In this document: positions 51,529 through 60,432 of the stretch, piece by piece | How the letters are laid out: every line of letters starts with the position of its first letter | Position numbering within the stretch: the first letter of the stretch is position 1 | Assembly: GCA_002070115.1 (NCBI GenBank) | Contig: MWCO01000022.1 | Coordinates: 1 to 64,000 of the forward strand | Reading direction: 5' to 3' | DNA length: 64,000 nucleotides | Origin: Deltaproteobacteria bacterium ADurb.Bin207 | GTDB taxonomy: Bacteria; Myxococcota_A; Polyangia; Polyangiales; Polyangiaceae | Program-made: the position numbers and the translations under genes | Notes under the pieces: generated by a model | The model's input: only the letters and a program-made list of their open reading frames with translations | Database searches by the model: none | Told to the model about the DNA's origin: nothing

Positions 51529-52890
51529 ATGAACGACGCAGCAGACGCTCCGAACAGCGAATGGATAGCCGGCAAGTACCGATTGATACGCATGATCGGA
51601 CAAGGGGGAATGGGCACGGTCTGGGAGGGGCAACACATTACGTTGGGAACGAAGGTCGCGATCAAGATGATCGAACACGACCTGGCCGAAAACCACGAAG
51701 CACGGAATCGATTCGACAAGGAAGCCCGCGCCGCGGCAACGCTTTCCTCTCGTTATGTCGTCACCGTCTTCGACCATGGAGTGATGCCCGATGGTCGTCC
51801 TTTCATCGTCATGGAATACCTTCGGGGGCAAACGCTCGAAGAGCGTGCCGCTACCAATCACCGTCTGCCTCTTGTCGAAGTGGCACGGATCATCGACCAG
51901 GTCGCTCGCGGCCTGTCCAAAGCGCACGAGCATGGCATCGTGCATCGTGATCTCAAACCAGAGAATATCTTCCTGACCGAGTCTCCCGATGAAGACGAAA
52001 CCGTGGCGAAGATCGTCGATTTCGGCATTGCCAAATTCATCGAAGGCACCCCGCTGTCTCAGCCATCGTCGACGCGTTCCGGTACGATTTTAGGAACGCC
52101 CGTGTATATGAGTCCAGAACAGGCTCGCGGCCTTCGGGATATCGACCATAGGAGCGACCTTTGGGCCCTGGGCGTCATCGCTTACCGCTGCGCCGTCGGC
52201 ACCCTACCGTTCCAAGGCGAAGCCGTCGGCGATATCGTTGTCAATATCTGCACCAAAGATCCCGTGCTCCCCAGCACACTCGTTCCTTCCCTTCCTAAGG
52301 CTTTCGACGATTGGTTCCGTCGTTGCGTGGCCCGGGACCGCGAGATGCGCTTTGACTCTGCCAAAGAACTCGCCTCATCGTTATGGGCGGCGTCGGGTTC
52401 ATCGCCCCCTCAGTCCTTCGCCACCGACCTTCTCAACCCGCACCTGGTCGAAAGCCGCACAAATGCTTCTCATTCATCGATCGAGAGTGCCACGACACAA
52501 GTCGCGACCACGAATCCGCCAGGGCGCAGCCGAATGTCCAGGGGTGTGTTGGGAGGAACACTCGTGCTGTTGGGAGCTTGCGCATCGCTGCTGGTGGGCT
52601 GGTGGTATTCGTCGGCTTCCCTTTCCGAACCGATGGCCGCCGAGGCGTCCCATCCTTATTTTCCTGAGGAAATACAAATAGTTAACATGATTGCGCCCGC
52701 AGCGAACTCGGAAGAGGAAGCCTCAATTTCCTTGCCTGAATCGATGGCCTCGAATGCTGCCGCCTCGGATGCGCCATCGTCATCACGCCCAAAAATACGC
52801 CCACCCCAGGCATCGGCTGTCCAAACCGCAAGCCGGGGACCAAGTCGAACGTTACCGCCCTCGACGACAACCATTGACCTAGGGTATTGA
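51529..52890 (+). CDS. Hanks-type Ser/Thr protein kinase with one transmembrane helix
   Basis: 453 residues. The kinase domain spans about 15-275: Gly-loop IGQGGMGTVW (23-32), VAIK with Lys46, catalytic loop HRDLKPEN, DFG in IVDFGIAKF and the APE-equivalent MSPEQARG. A linker leads to a transmembrane helix (GGTLVLLGACASLLVGWWY, about 344-362) and an exported Ser/Pro-rich tail of about 90 residues without a recognisable sensor domain. It phosphorylates cytoplasmic Ser/Thr residues in response to envelope signals. The antagonist could be the PP2C phosphatase at 6776. The following small genes may be part of its operon. Confidence 0.95.
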   Translation: MNDAADAPNSEWIAGKYRLIRMIGQGGMGTVWEGQHITLGTKVAIKMIEHDLAENHEARNRFDKEARAAATLSSRYVVTVFDHGVMPDGRPFIVMEYLRGQTLEERAATNHRLPLVEVARIIDQVARGLSKAHEHGIVHRDLKPENIFLTESPDEDETVAKIVDFGIAKFIEGTPLSQPSSTRSGTILGTPVYMSPEQARGLRDIDHRSDLWALGVIAYRCAVGTLPFQGEAVGDIVVNICTKDPVLPSTLVPSLPKAFDDWFRRCVARDREMRFDSAKELASSLWAASGSSPPQSFATDLLNPHLVESRTNASHSSIESATTQVATTNPPGRSRMSRGVLGGTLVLLGACASLLVGWWYSSASLSEPMAAEASHPYFPEEIQIVNMIAPAANSEEEASISLPESMASNAAASDAPSSSRPKIRPPQASAVQTASRGPSRTLPPSTTTIDLGY

Positions 52891-52989
52891 GACTGCAAAC
52901 CTGCCAAGCGACGCTCCGCCTGTTGACCAATGCCTCGCAAAGATCCAGGGTCATACGGCTCAGCCCAAGGCGAGTACCATGATGGAGAA

Positions 52990-53289
52990 ATGATGACGGA
53001 CACTAGAATTTTATGGGACTTCGATGTGCGCGTTCGAGACCGGAACTTGAAAACCGGTCGTCTGAAGAAAGACGAAGTGGATAGGTACTACGACAACCTC
53101 GTGGACGTGACCAACAACGTCGATGCGATGGAGGCGCGTCAACCCACATTGCCGACCGCGGAAGACAAGCACGAGGAAGAGCCTTCGGCAGTCCAAGGGT
53201 CACCGTCGATGGGATACGCCCCCGCGGCTCCCGGACTACCGATGATGCAGCCTATCATTCCTCACGCCAAGAACGAGGACGATTACTGA
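52990..53289 (+). CDS. Small acidic protein, unknown
   Basis: 99 residues from ATG 52990 (adjacent ATG 52993), with GGAG just upstream; the frame is open further upstream but lacks a signal. The N-terminal 45 residues are ordered-looking (TRILWDFDVRVRDRNLKTGRLKKDEVDRYYDNLVDV), the rest is Pro/Glu-rich and disordered, ending in NEDDY. No family known. It lies between the kinase gene and the DUF1844 gene with short gaps, so it may belong to the kinase/envelope-stress operon. Confidence 0.6.
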   Translation: MMTDTRILWDFDVRVRDRNLKTGRLKKDEVDRYYDNLVDVTNNVDAMEARQPTLPTAEDKHEEEPSAVQGSPSMGYAPAAPGLPMMQPIIPHAKNEDDY

Positions 53290-53314
53290 GTTACGGGCCC
53301 TATGGGAGGCGAGC

Positions 53315-53602
53315 ATGGCGGACGAAAAGGCACAACAAGCCACTGAACTTCCAAAGACGGATTTTTCCACGTTCGTGTTGTCGTTGAGTCATTCCGCGCT
53401 CGTGCATCTCGGGGACGCGCCATCCCCCGACGGGGTTGCGCGAACGCCCAATCTCGTTTTGGCCCGACAAACCATTGATTTGCTCGAGATTCTTTCGGAA
53501 AAAACCAAGGGCAACCTCACGGGAGAAGAAGAACGTCTGCTCGAGCATATTTTATATGAACTGCGGATGCGTTTCGTCGAGGTCGCCAAGGAGAAGTCGT
53601 GA
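53315..53602 (+). CDS. DUF1844 protein
   Basis: 95 residues matching DUF1844: TDFSTFVLSLSHSALVHLGD followed by NLVLARQTIDLLEILSEKTKGNLTGEEERLLEHILYELR. The family is widespread in Deltaproteobacteria and related groups, usually 80-120 residues, function unknown. It has GGGAGG eight bases before the start. Its stop overlaps the GTG start of the HtrA gene by four bases, so translation is coupled; this links it to envelope-stress functions. Confidence 0.9.
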   Translation: MADEKAQQATELPKTDFSTFVLSLSHSALVHLGDAPSPDGVARTPNLVLARQTIDLLEILSEKTKGNLTGEEERLLEHILYELRMRFVEVAKEKS

Positions 53603-54780
53603 ACGGCTGGATGCGCGCTTGGAGGGCAGCGTCGCTGACGATCAGTTTGCTCACGCTGCTTTTGCCGGTATCGTGTGGCAAAGGGCATTCTTCGCCGACG
53701 GCGGAGCAGACGGAAAGCGCGGTTCCTGCTGTCCAGGCGGCATCCGTGACGCCCCCCACGACCGCGGCGGCGCCGACGCCGACCATGATGCCGATGGGGG
53801 CACCCATGTCGTTTGCATCCTTGGCAAAAACCGCAGATCCCGGCGTGGTGACGATCCAAAGCCGTGTAGAACGAACGTTTGGAAGCGGTCGACGTCGCGT
53901 GCTTTCCGAAGGACTTGGAACGGGATTCGTGTACGACAAAGCCGGTCTCGTGCTCACCAACAACCATGTGATTGAGGGGGCCACGGCGGTGGTGGTTCAA
54001 TTCGCGAGCGGGCGTTCGGTGCAAGCGGAGGTGAAGGGACGGGACCGTCATACGGACGTGGCGGTTTTGCAGTTGGAGAAAGCCGAAGGGCTACATGCGT
54101 TGCCGCTGGGTGACTCCGATGGGATTGAGGTAGGTGATTGGGTGGTAGCGATTGGCAATCCTTTTGGGCTGGCTCACACCGTTTCGGCGGGGATATTGTC
54201 TGGAAAAGGGCGAACGAAGGACGATGTCAAGGGCCTGGACCCGAGCGGGTATTTCAATTTTCTTCAGACGGATGCGGCGATCAACCAGGGCAATTCCGGC
54301 GGGCCTTTGTTGAATTTGCGTGGGGAAGTGGTGGGAATCAACACGGCCATCCGCGCGAATGCCAACAACATCGGTTTCGCGATTCCGATCAACATGGTCA
54401 AAGAGCTGCTGCCGATTTTGGTCAAGGATGGGAAGATCACGCGTAGCGCGCTGGGTATCAGTGTCCGGGAGTTGGATTCCACCGAGTCGGAACGATTGAA
54501 AAGGCCGGACACGAAGGGAGCGTGGGTGGTGGATATTGCTCCGGGCTCCGGAGCCGACCGCGCGGGAATTCGTCCAGATGACGTAATTTTAGGATTTGAC
54601 GGTAAACAAGTTCTGGATCCGAATATGCTTCGGTGGTGGGCGAGCATTGCGGGTGTGGGCAAGACGGTGGATGTGAAGGTGGGAAGAGGAACGAGGACGT
54701 TCGATGTAAAAGTTACCTTAGGGGAGTTACCGGAACAACCGGAACCACCGTCTCCGGGATTTCCGCCTGGATTTCCGTGA
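53599..54780 (+). CDS. HtrA/DegP-type protease with lipoprotein anchor
   Basis: 393 residues from GTG 53599. A signal ends at lipobox LLPVSC (Cys26), then a Thr/Pro-rich linker. The trypsin-like domain has the triad His123 (NNHVIE), Asp153 (HTDVAVL) and Ser233 (GNSGGP). A single PDZ domain follows (about 285-375, with GAWVVDIAPGSGADRAGIRPDDVI). It degrades or refolds damaged periplasmic proteins. It is encoded with DUF1844, an ECF sigma factor and its anti-sigma factor, as in algU-mucABCD and rpoE-rseABC loci, so it is probably the effector of that stress system. Confidence 0.95.
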   Translation: MNGWMRAWRAASLTISLLTLLLPVSCGKGHSSPTAEQTESAVPAVQAASVTPPTTAAAPTPTMMPMGAPMSFASLAKTADPGVVTIQSRVERTFGSGRRRVLSEGLGTGFVYDKAGLVLTNNHVIEGATAVVVQFASGRSVQAEVKGRDRHTDVAVLQLEKAEGLHALPLGDSDGIEVGDWVVAIGNPFGLAHTVSAGILSGKGRTKDDVKGLDPSGYFNFLQTDAAINQGNSGGPLLNLRGEVVGINTAIRANANNIGFAIPINMVKELLPILVKDGKITRSALGISVRELDSTESERLKRPDTKGAWVVDIAPGSGADRAGIRPDDVILGFDGKQVLDPNMLRWWASIAGVGKTVDVKVGRGTRTFDVKVTLGELPEQPEPPSPGFPPGFP

Positions 54781-55538
54781 TGGACGATAATATCCGCCAT
54801 GAGGAAGGCTCTGCTGGGAGCGTAGGAGGGGAGCAAGCTACGACCGTGGTGAATACCCAATCGGTGGTTGCGTCCAACCGTGAGCAACGAAGGGCGGAAG
54901 CCGAGGAAGATCGTGTACTCATCGAAGCAGCGCAGAAAGGTGACGTGGCCGCATTTCGAGCCCTGGTGGAAAAGCACCAGCGGCGAGTATTCTCGATTGC
55001 CCTTGGCATCGTGCGTGACGAAAACGACGCGCGAGAAATTTCTCAAGAAGCCTTTATTCGGGTGTACCGCGGATTGGACCGGTTCCAGGGCGGGTCGAGC
55101 TTTTTTACCTGGCTTTATCGAATTGTCACCAACTTATCCATTGACCTCATTCGTCGGCCCGGCAGGCGCGACGCGGAGCTTGTGGAAGATCGAAAGGTGT
55201 ATGACGTCGCGGATGGGAGTCTCGAACCTTTCGTGGCCCGCCTGGAGGGGGAAGACCCTCTGCGAGTCGTGCGTCGCCGAGAAATTGCCGAACGTTTGCA
55301 GGAGGCGCTTGACGCATTGCCGCCCTACCACTTGGGCGTCATTCTGATGAGAGAGGTTGAAGGCATGTCGTACGAAGAAATGGCCGAGGCAATGGGCGTG
55401 TCCAAGGGCACGATCATGAGCCGTCTATTTCACGCACGACAGAAACTCCAGCGAGCACTTCGGGATTGCTATGAAGAGGAAATCGAATCCATCGACGAGC
55501 CGATGAGCGCGTCGGGAAAGCATGAGGCTCAACCGTGA
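54780..55538 (+). CDS. ECF sigma factor (RpoE-like)
   Basis: 252 residues from ATG 54780, which overlaps the protease stop by one base (TGATG); an upstream extension of the frame inside the protease gene is not used. Residues about 40-110 are sigma region 2 (FRALVEKHQRRVFSIALGIVRDENDAREISQEAFIRVYRGL), with region 4 at about 185-240 (DALPPYHLGVILMREVEGMSYEEMAEAMGVSKGTIMSRLFHARQKL). The N-terminal 40 residues are extra and acidic. It directs RNA polymerase to stress promoters, probably including its own operon. The anti-sigma gene overlaps its stop by four bases. Confidence 0.95.
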   Translation: MDDNIRHEEGSAGSVGGEQATTVVNTQSVVASNREQRRAEAEEDRVLIEAAQKGDVAAFRALVEKHQRRVFSIALGIVRDENDAREISQEAFIRVYRGLDRFQGGSSFFTWLYRIVTNLSIDLIRRPGRRDAELVEDRKVYDVADGSLEPFVARLEGEDPLRVVRRREIAERLQEALDALPPYHLGVILMREVEGMSYEEMAEAMGVSKGTIMSRLFHARQKLQRALRDCYEEEIESIDEPMSASGKHEAQP

Positions 55539-56170
55539 ACAACCGCGCCAACAATAGCGATGGCCGTGGGGAACTGTCTTCGGATAGCGTGACTTCCCAC
55601 GATTTGATGATGTTCGCGGACGGGGAGTTGGATGCGCAGCGTGAGGCTGCCGTAGCCTCGTATCTCCGGGAGAATGAGACTGGCCGTGCGGTTGTGTCCA
55701 CGGTGTGGGAGATGGGGGCGAGGATACGGGAACTGCAGGATCGCAAGGCGATCGACGCCGGTGCGGACGGGATTGCTTCTTTGGTGATGGCTCGCATCGA
55801 GCAGGAGGCGTCTGCACCGCGGAAAGAAAATGTCGTCCCGTTGGTAACGTCGGAGCGTCGTGCCGTGGGGTTTGGCCCTGTGGTGGTGGGGGGATTGGCG
55901 TTGGCGGCTGGGGTGGCGTTGTTGGTGTGGCGGCTGGTGGGGATGGATTTGACACAGCCTATCCCTGAGAAAACGGCCGGGGCTTTGAGCAGTGAGAAGC
56001 CGGTATCGGTTTCCGCCTTGTCGACGGAAGACGATCCGGAGCCTGGGGTGTCGGTGGATTCGATTGATTTCGGTGCTCGAACGGGCACAATTTTCTATGT
56101 TCCTAACGGTGCAGGTTCTACGACGACGGTCGTTTGGCTCACGGATGATGAGGTCGGAGGCAACCCATGA
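55535..56170 (+). CDS. Anti-sigma factor, membrane-anchored
   Basis: 211 residues from GTG 55535. The N-terminal region (about 15-60, SHDLMMFADGELDAQREAAVASYL) matches the sigma-binding helices of anti-ECF factors but lacks the HxxxCxxC zinc ligands, keeping only the His. One transmembrane helix (about 109-131, FGPVVVGGLALAAGVALLVWRLV) is followed by an exported domain with no recognisable family. It would sequester the sigma factor encoded just upstream until its periplasmic side is cleaved or senses stress; the HtrA protease in the same operon is a candidate partner. Confidence 0.88.
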   Translation: MNNRANNSDGRGELSSDSVTSHDLMMFADGELDAQREAAVASYLRENETGRAVVSTVWEMGARIRELQDRKAIDAGADGIASLVMARIEQEASAPRKENVVPLVTSERRAVGFGPVVVGGLALAAGVALLVWRLVGMDLTQPIPEKTAGALSSEKPVSVSALSTEDDPEPGVSVDSIDFGARTGTIFYVPNGAGSTTTVVWLTDDEVGGNP

Positions 56171-56760
56171 CCCGAAGCGGATACACTGTATTTGGACTCG
56201 CCCCTCGGTGGATCGCGCTGTGTGGGGTGGGATTGATGGTTTCGGCCAGTTGGTGGGCTCACGCGCAGCAGCAACCAGCTTCTGAACCGCCAGTGGCTGA
56301 GCCGATGCAGGCCGATGGGGGGACCGCACCGCAACCGCAGGTTCCTTCCGAGATTCTTGTATTGCATGCCACCAACACGGGCGGCGGAATCGATCCCGAA
56401 CTGCAGCATCTCAAACAGCTACAAAAACCGCCATTTTCCGCCTACGACACGTATCGTTTGCTGCATCGGCATTCGATTGTGTTGCGGTTGCAGCAACCAG
56501 ATTCCACGCAACTTCCCAATGGCAGAACGCTGCGAACCGTGTTGAAAGCGGTATTGCCGGAAGAACGATACCGGGTAGCGGCGAGCATCAGTCGACCACC
56601 GCAAGACAAGGATGGCGGATACTTACCTTTGCTCGAGGTAACGGCGAAAAGTGGGGAGCCATTTTTCGTAGCGGGGCAGAGCTATCGGGGGGGGATTCTC
56701 GTGGTGGGCATCCAGGTGGGAAAAGCTACGAAAAAAGACAAGCCTCCGGCGGATAAGTGA
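56167..56760 (+). CDS. Exported protein of the stress operon, unknown
   Basis: 197 residues. The start overlaps the anti-sigma stop by four bases. A signal peptide (ALCGVGLMVSASWWAHA) is followed by a Pro/Glu/Ala-rich linker and a compact domain (about 60-190) with strands IVLRLQQPDST, LKAVLPEERYRVAASIS and GEPFFVAGQSYRGGILVVGIQV. It is probably periplasmic and may act as a sensor or co-regulator of the anti-sigma factor. The family is not recognised. tRNA-Arg follows 54 bases later. Confidence 0.75.
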   Translation: MTRSGYTVFGLAPRWIALCGVGLMVSASWWAHAQQQPASEPPVAEPMQADGGTAPQPQVPSEILVLHATNTGGGIDPELQHLKQLQKPPFSAYDTYRLLHRHSIVLRLQQPDSTQLPNGRTLRTVLKAVLPEERYRVAASISRPPQDKDGGYLPLLEVTAKSGEPFFVAGQSYRGGILVVGIQVGKATKKDKPPADK

Positions 56761-56813
56761 ACGTAAGGGCTTCGTATTCGGACAGCGCTCGTGCTAGACA
56801 GTTGCCTCTTCGA

Positions 56814-56890
56814 GCGCCCGTAGCTCAGTTGGATAGAGCAGCGGCCTTCTAAGCCGCGGGTCACTGGTTCGAATCCAGTCGGGCGTGCCA
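56814..56890 (+). tRNA. tRNA-Arg (anticodon TCT)
   Basis: Acceptor arms GCGCCCG and CGGGCGT (a G-T first pair), D-arm, anticodon stem GCGGC/GCCGC with loop CTTCTAA (anticodon TCT, decoding AGA), T-arm with GGTTCGAATCC and an encoded CCA end. A minus-strand translation of this gene yields the familiar spurious peptide RPTGFEPVTRGLEG and should be ignored. Confidence 0.97.
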
Positions 56891-57306
56891 CGGTCATTCC
56901 ATCATCAAGAGCGTGACGACGATGGCGAGCCTGTGGGGTTGCGTCACAAGGGCCAGCGCAACAATGTCCTAGCGAGCCGTACGTTGGGCGACGGCTTCCA
57001 TGATGACGTGCTTCGTTGGTTCCACCGATCGAACGCGCCCCTCGATGACCGACGCAACAGGCAGCGTCGATGGCGCTTCTCTTGGCGCTCACCCACAGTG
57101 GCAAAAAAACTTTATATTACTCATAGTTACACAGATCACGGTCGAGACCATCGACGACGATTCTGTATGACAAACACCACGGGCGGAGGCGGCAGCCCAG
57201 GGGTTTTCTCGATGCAGCCGGTGGCGGAAGGCCCTCGACTTGGGCGAAGGCATAGGGAGCACGGACGAAGCGAGAGCCTGGTTTTGCCGTTCTTTCGTTC
57301 GAGACC
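56891..57306. other. Intergenic region between tRNA-Arg and glpB
   Basis: No credible gene. An AT-rich island at 57103-57132 contains CTTTATATT and ATAGTTA words, similar to the minus-strand island at 20529-20557. A terminator for the tRNA is not evident. Confidence 0.4.
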
Positions 57307-58554
57307 TCAGGCATTGGTCAATACGTATCGCGCGGCTGCCGTGCCAGCTTCGACTCCCGTGGCGATGGAGGCCAATGAGGCCGCGGGTCGTTTCAGCGCC
57401 AATTCGCCTGCGACAAAAAGGCCCGCGAGTGGATTATTCGAGGCATCGAGGACCTGGACGCCATCGCGGAGCACATTGATCCTATCCATCCACCAAACGC
57501 CGTGGTCGTCGCGCGGCCAGGCGAGTCGTTCGAGATTGAACCCATGAAGGGATGCGACCGTTTCGGAGATTCGACCATCGACCGTAAGGACCAAGGGCCC
57601 GCGATACGAAAGGGAAAATGGATGGGCTGGTGAAAACGACTGCTCGTTGCCCTCCTGGGGCTCACCAGAAGTGAGGATGATTCCACCTCCCGCGATACCG
57701 CCCGTCGCGACCACGACAGCCTTGGCCTGGTACGGGCGCTTCGACTGGGAAACATGCACATTCCAATCGCCATCGACCTGCTCGAGCCGCTGCACGCGAT
57801 CTTGGATCCGCGTGATCCGTTGTTGGGTCAGCCACCGATTCGCGGCATGCTCCCACCGGGCTCCGGCGGTACTTCCAAGCCCCGCGCAAGCTTCTCCGAT
57901 TTGTATCCCTATATGGTTAGTCAGGATCGAAGCAACGGGCGTATCGATGCCCAACCACGGTCCCAGCAATACAGATTTTCCGCCTCCATGCCGCTGGACC
58001 TCCGCGCTCAGATGCTCACCGAATTTCGTACGACCCTCCGGACTATCAAGGTGAAAGGCGATTTCCGTATCGGAACCAAAACGCATTCGATCGTCGTCGA
58101 GTGACGAGGCATCGAAGCTTTCGAAACGAAGACCTTGCTCACGGCACCAGAGATCTTCCGACCATGATCGGGCGAGGAAATCAGCATCCCAATTCGGTCT
58201 ATCGATACGAGGCACAAGAATCGTTTCGTTTTTGTGAGAGGCCAGATTGAGCAGGGCGCGGTCCGCGGCATCGGCGGTTCGAACGACTCCGGCGAGAGTG
58301 GCAACTCGTGTTTTTTCGGGATCAACACACCATATATCGATGGCGTCGATGAATTCTTTTTGTCGTTCGTCCAGCGATGAACTCCTGGGATGCAGGTTCC
58401 AGACGCCATGGTCCAAACAACCGGAATACAGCGTAGTGGCGCCATTTCCGAGGGAAATGAGCAGCGGCCGCACCCCCAGGCGAAGCGATGCATGAGCCGC
58501 GGCAACTCCCGCCGCGCCATCGCCAAGGATGATCACATCTTCGTGATGATTCAC
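57307..58554 (-). CDS. glpB: Anaerobic glycerol-3-phosphate dehydrogenase subunit B-like
   Basis: 415 residues from GTG 58554, which overlaps the glpA stop by four bases (GTGA). The N-terminal FAD-binding Rossmann motif is DVIILGDGAAGVAAAHASLRLG (about 5-26); further flavoprotein motifs are KAVVVATGGIAGGG and GLFVAGELALKRPAASLASIATG near the C-terminus. In E. coli GlpB shuttles electrons from GlpA to menaquinone via GlpC during anaerobic glycerol metabolism. Here no glpC gene follows; the next gene downstream on either strand is the tRNA. Electron transfer must use another partner if the enzyme works. Confidence 0.88.
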   Translation of the reverse strand: MNHHEDVIILGDGAAGVAAAHASLRLGVRPLLISLGNGATTLYSGCLDHGVWNLHPRSSSLDERQKEFIDAIDIWCVDPEKTRVATLAGVVRTADAADRALLNLASHKNETILVPRIDRPNWDADFLARSWSEDLWCREQGLRFESFDASSLDDDRMRFGSDTEIAFHLDSPEGRTKFGEHLSAEVQRHGGGKSVLLGPWLGIDTPVASILTNHIGIQIGEACAGLGSTAGARWEHAANRWLTQQRITRIQDRVQRLEQVDGDWNVHVSQSKRPYQAKAVVVATGGIAGGGIILTSGEPQEGNEQSFSPAHPFSLSYRGPLVLTVDGRISETVASLHGFNLERLAWPRDDHGVWWMDRINVLRDGVQVLDASNNPLAGLFVAGELALKRPAASLASIATGVEAGTAAARYVLTNA

Positions 58555-60236
58555 GGTTCTTGTCCCCATCCGACTTGTGCTCGAATCGCGGCTCTCAACA
58601 ATGCTTCTTGCCGTGCCTGAGCGCTTCCCAGAGCGACCGCGCGCGTAAACGAAGACGAAAGCAAAAGGCGAAGGGCCTGCGAGCGCCCCTGCGATGGCGT
58701 CCACCCCAGTTCATCCGCCACGATGGCACCCGCACGAAGGACGCAATGCAGCCCCGCGCATGGTCCAAGCCCCAAACGAGTACGTCGAGACAAATCCTCG
58801 AAGCATCGAACGAATTCATGTCGAACGACGAATCGGATTTCTTCTTCCGTGATGGCTTCGCAAGAGCAGATGAAGCGAGGCGTACGTTTTGACTCGACGA
58901 TTTGTTCTGCAATGAGACGCGCGCGACTTCCATGCCGGTAGATGAGTCGTCGCGCTGCCACCGGGTCGATTTCGCAGATCTTGGCGAGTTCCCCGGCATC
59001 GAGGGATTCATCGCCGCCTGGCAAAGGCAGAAGATGTGTTTGGGAGGGCTGATGACAATCGAGGCGAGCGGCTACGATGTCGGTCATCTGTTGTGCGAAG
59101 ATCCGGTAGCTTGCAAGCTTTCCACCGATCATCGAGTAGATGCCGTCTTTGCCATGGCTGGCGTGATCGATGATCTCGTGTTCACGGGACAATTTGTCAG
59201 GAATGGGTCCATAAGCGTACAAGGTGGGTCGCACACCCGCGAAGGTGTGAATGGCTCGTGCGTTTTGGATGGACGGGAATACGCGGCGAATCGCCTCGAT
59301 GAGATAGCGGACCTCATCACTGGTGGCGGTCACCTGATCGAGATCGCCGTAGTAGTCGGTGTCGGTAGTGCCCAAAATGCTGACATTTTGCCAAGGTTCG
59401 AGAAAGATCTGCCGATTGTCGATGGCCTGAGCCACCACGGCGTAGTTGGAAAGGCGTCGGTCGAAAACGACATGGATGCCTTTTCCTGGACGAACGGCCG
59501 CGACGGAGGGCGGCATATCCGCGAGGGATGCGGTCAGGGGGGCCCAAGCGCCGGAAGCGTTGACGACGACGCGCGTCGATACGGAGCCTGATTGATTGGT
59601 GATTCGATCCCGCCAGCGAACGGCCATGCGGGCTGGGGAAGAGGAAAGCAGTTCAAGCCCTTCGACCGTGGTATGCGTGCGAACGTGGGCTCCGCGTTGG
59701 TGAGCATCGACGGCATTGGCGGTGCATAGTCGTGCGCCGTCGATTCCCCATTCATCGAAGGTGACGGCACCAACGATGTCGCCGGACAGGCCTGGCTCGA
59801 GAATTCTGGCTTGCTCTGGTGTGAGGCGCGTATGGGGGCGTCCTCGTTTGAGCGGTTGAAAGCTGTCATAGGCGCCGAAGAAGGCATCCACGAGTTGGAG
59901 AAAAATCCGAGAGCCGATGCTGCGATGGATCGGCATGATAAACGGGATACGAAAGAGCAAGTGGGGGGCGATTCGTTGAATATAGCCGGAATCTAGGCAT
60001 GACAATCGGGTGACCTTCGGACTGGAAGTGAGGTAGCGAACCCCACCGTGGATCATGCCACTGGAGTTGCCGCTAGCGCCGAAGGCCAGGTCATTTCGCT
60101 CGAACAAACACGCGGACAACCCTCGGATCGCGCAATCTCTGAGCACTCCCGTGCCATTGACACCACCTCCAATCACAACGACATCGTAGTCCGTGTTCGG
60201 GTGAGCCAAAGAAAGTGGCGATGGCGCCTCGGTCAT
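58551..60236 (-). CDS. glpA: Anaerobic glycerol-3-phosphate dehydrogenase subunit A-like
   Basis: 561 residues. FAD-binding DVVVIGGGVNGTGVLRDCAIRG (about 18-39) and the G3P-binding segment SGNSSGMIHGGVRYL (about 55-69) match the GlpA/GlpD family. The C-terminal domain (about 450-520) is BFD-like, with Cys pattern CSCEAIT and RRTRLGLGPCAGLHC, which binds a [2Fe-2S] cluster in GlpA but is absent in GlpD. It oxidises glycerol-3-phosphate to dihydroxyacetone phosphate. It is translationally coupled to glpB. No glpK or glpF is adjacent. Confidence 0.92.
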   Translation of the reverse strand: MTEAPSPLSLAHPNTDYDVVVIGGGVNGTGVLRDCAIRGLSACLFERNDLAFGASGNSSGMIHGGVRYLTSSPKVTRLSCLDSGYIQRIAPHLLFRIPFIMPIHRSIGSRIFLQLVDAFFGAYDSFQPLKRGRPHTRLTPEQARILEPGLSGDIVGAVTFDEWGIDGARLCTANAVDAHQRGAHVRTHTTVEGLELLSSSPARMAVRWRDRITNQSGSVSTRVVVNASGAWAPLTASLADMPPSVAAVRPGKGIHVVFDRRLSNYAVVAQAIDNRQIFLEPWQNVSILGTTDTDYYGDLDQVTATSDEVRYLIEAIRRVFPSIQNARAIHTFAGVRPTLYAYGPIPDKLSREHEIIDHASHGKDGIYSMIGGKLASYRIFAQQMTDIVAARLDCHQPSQTHLLPLPGGDESLDAGELAKICEIDPVAARRLIYRHGSRARLIAEQIVESKRTPRFICSCEAITEEEIRFVVRHEFVRCFEDLSRRTRLGLGPCAGLHCVLRAGAIVADELGWTPSQGRSQALRLLLSSSFTRAVALGSAQARQEALLRAAIRAQVGWGQEP

Positions 60237-60432
60237 GTCGAAAGGTTACCCTTTCCTTCGTCGGTTTTCCGCAATGATGCGACCTTCGCGCAGAAGGTTC
60301 AGCTTTCCACGCTAGCGTCTGCCCAGTCGAGAAGATCAATCAATAATCAAGAAACAACATAGATTTACAGCATTTCGACTCTTGCTAGGCGATAAGCTCG
60401 TCGAACGACGAAGCACTCGTCCCACCGGTTCA

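Noticed and set aside
56682-57104. Long minus-strand frame overlapping tRNA-Arg with the peptide RPTGFEPVTRGLEG
   Set aside because: This is the well-known spurious translation of a tRNA gene region; the tRNA structure explains the sequence.
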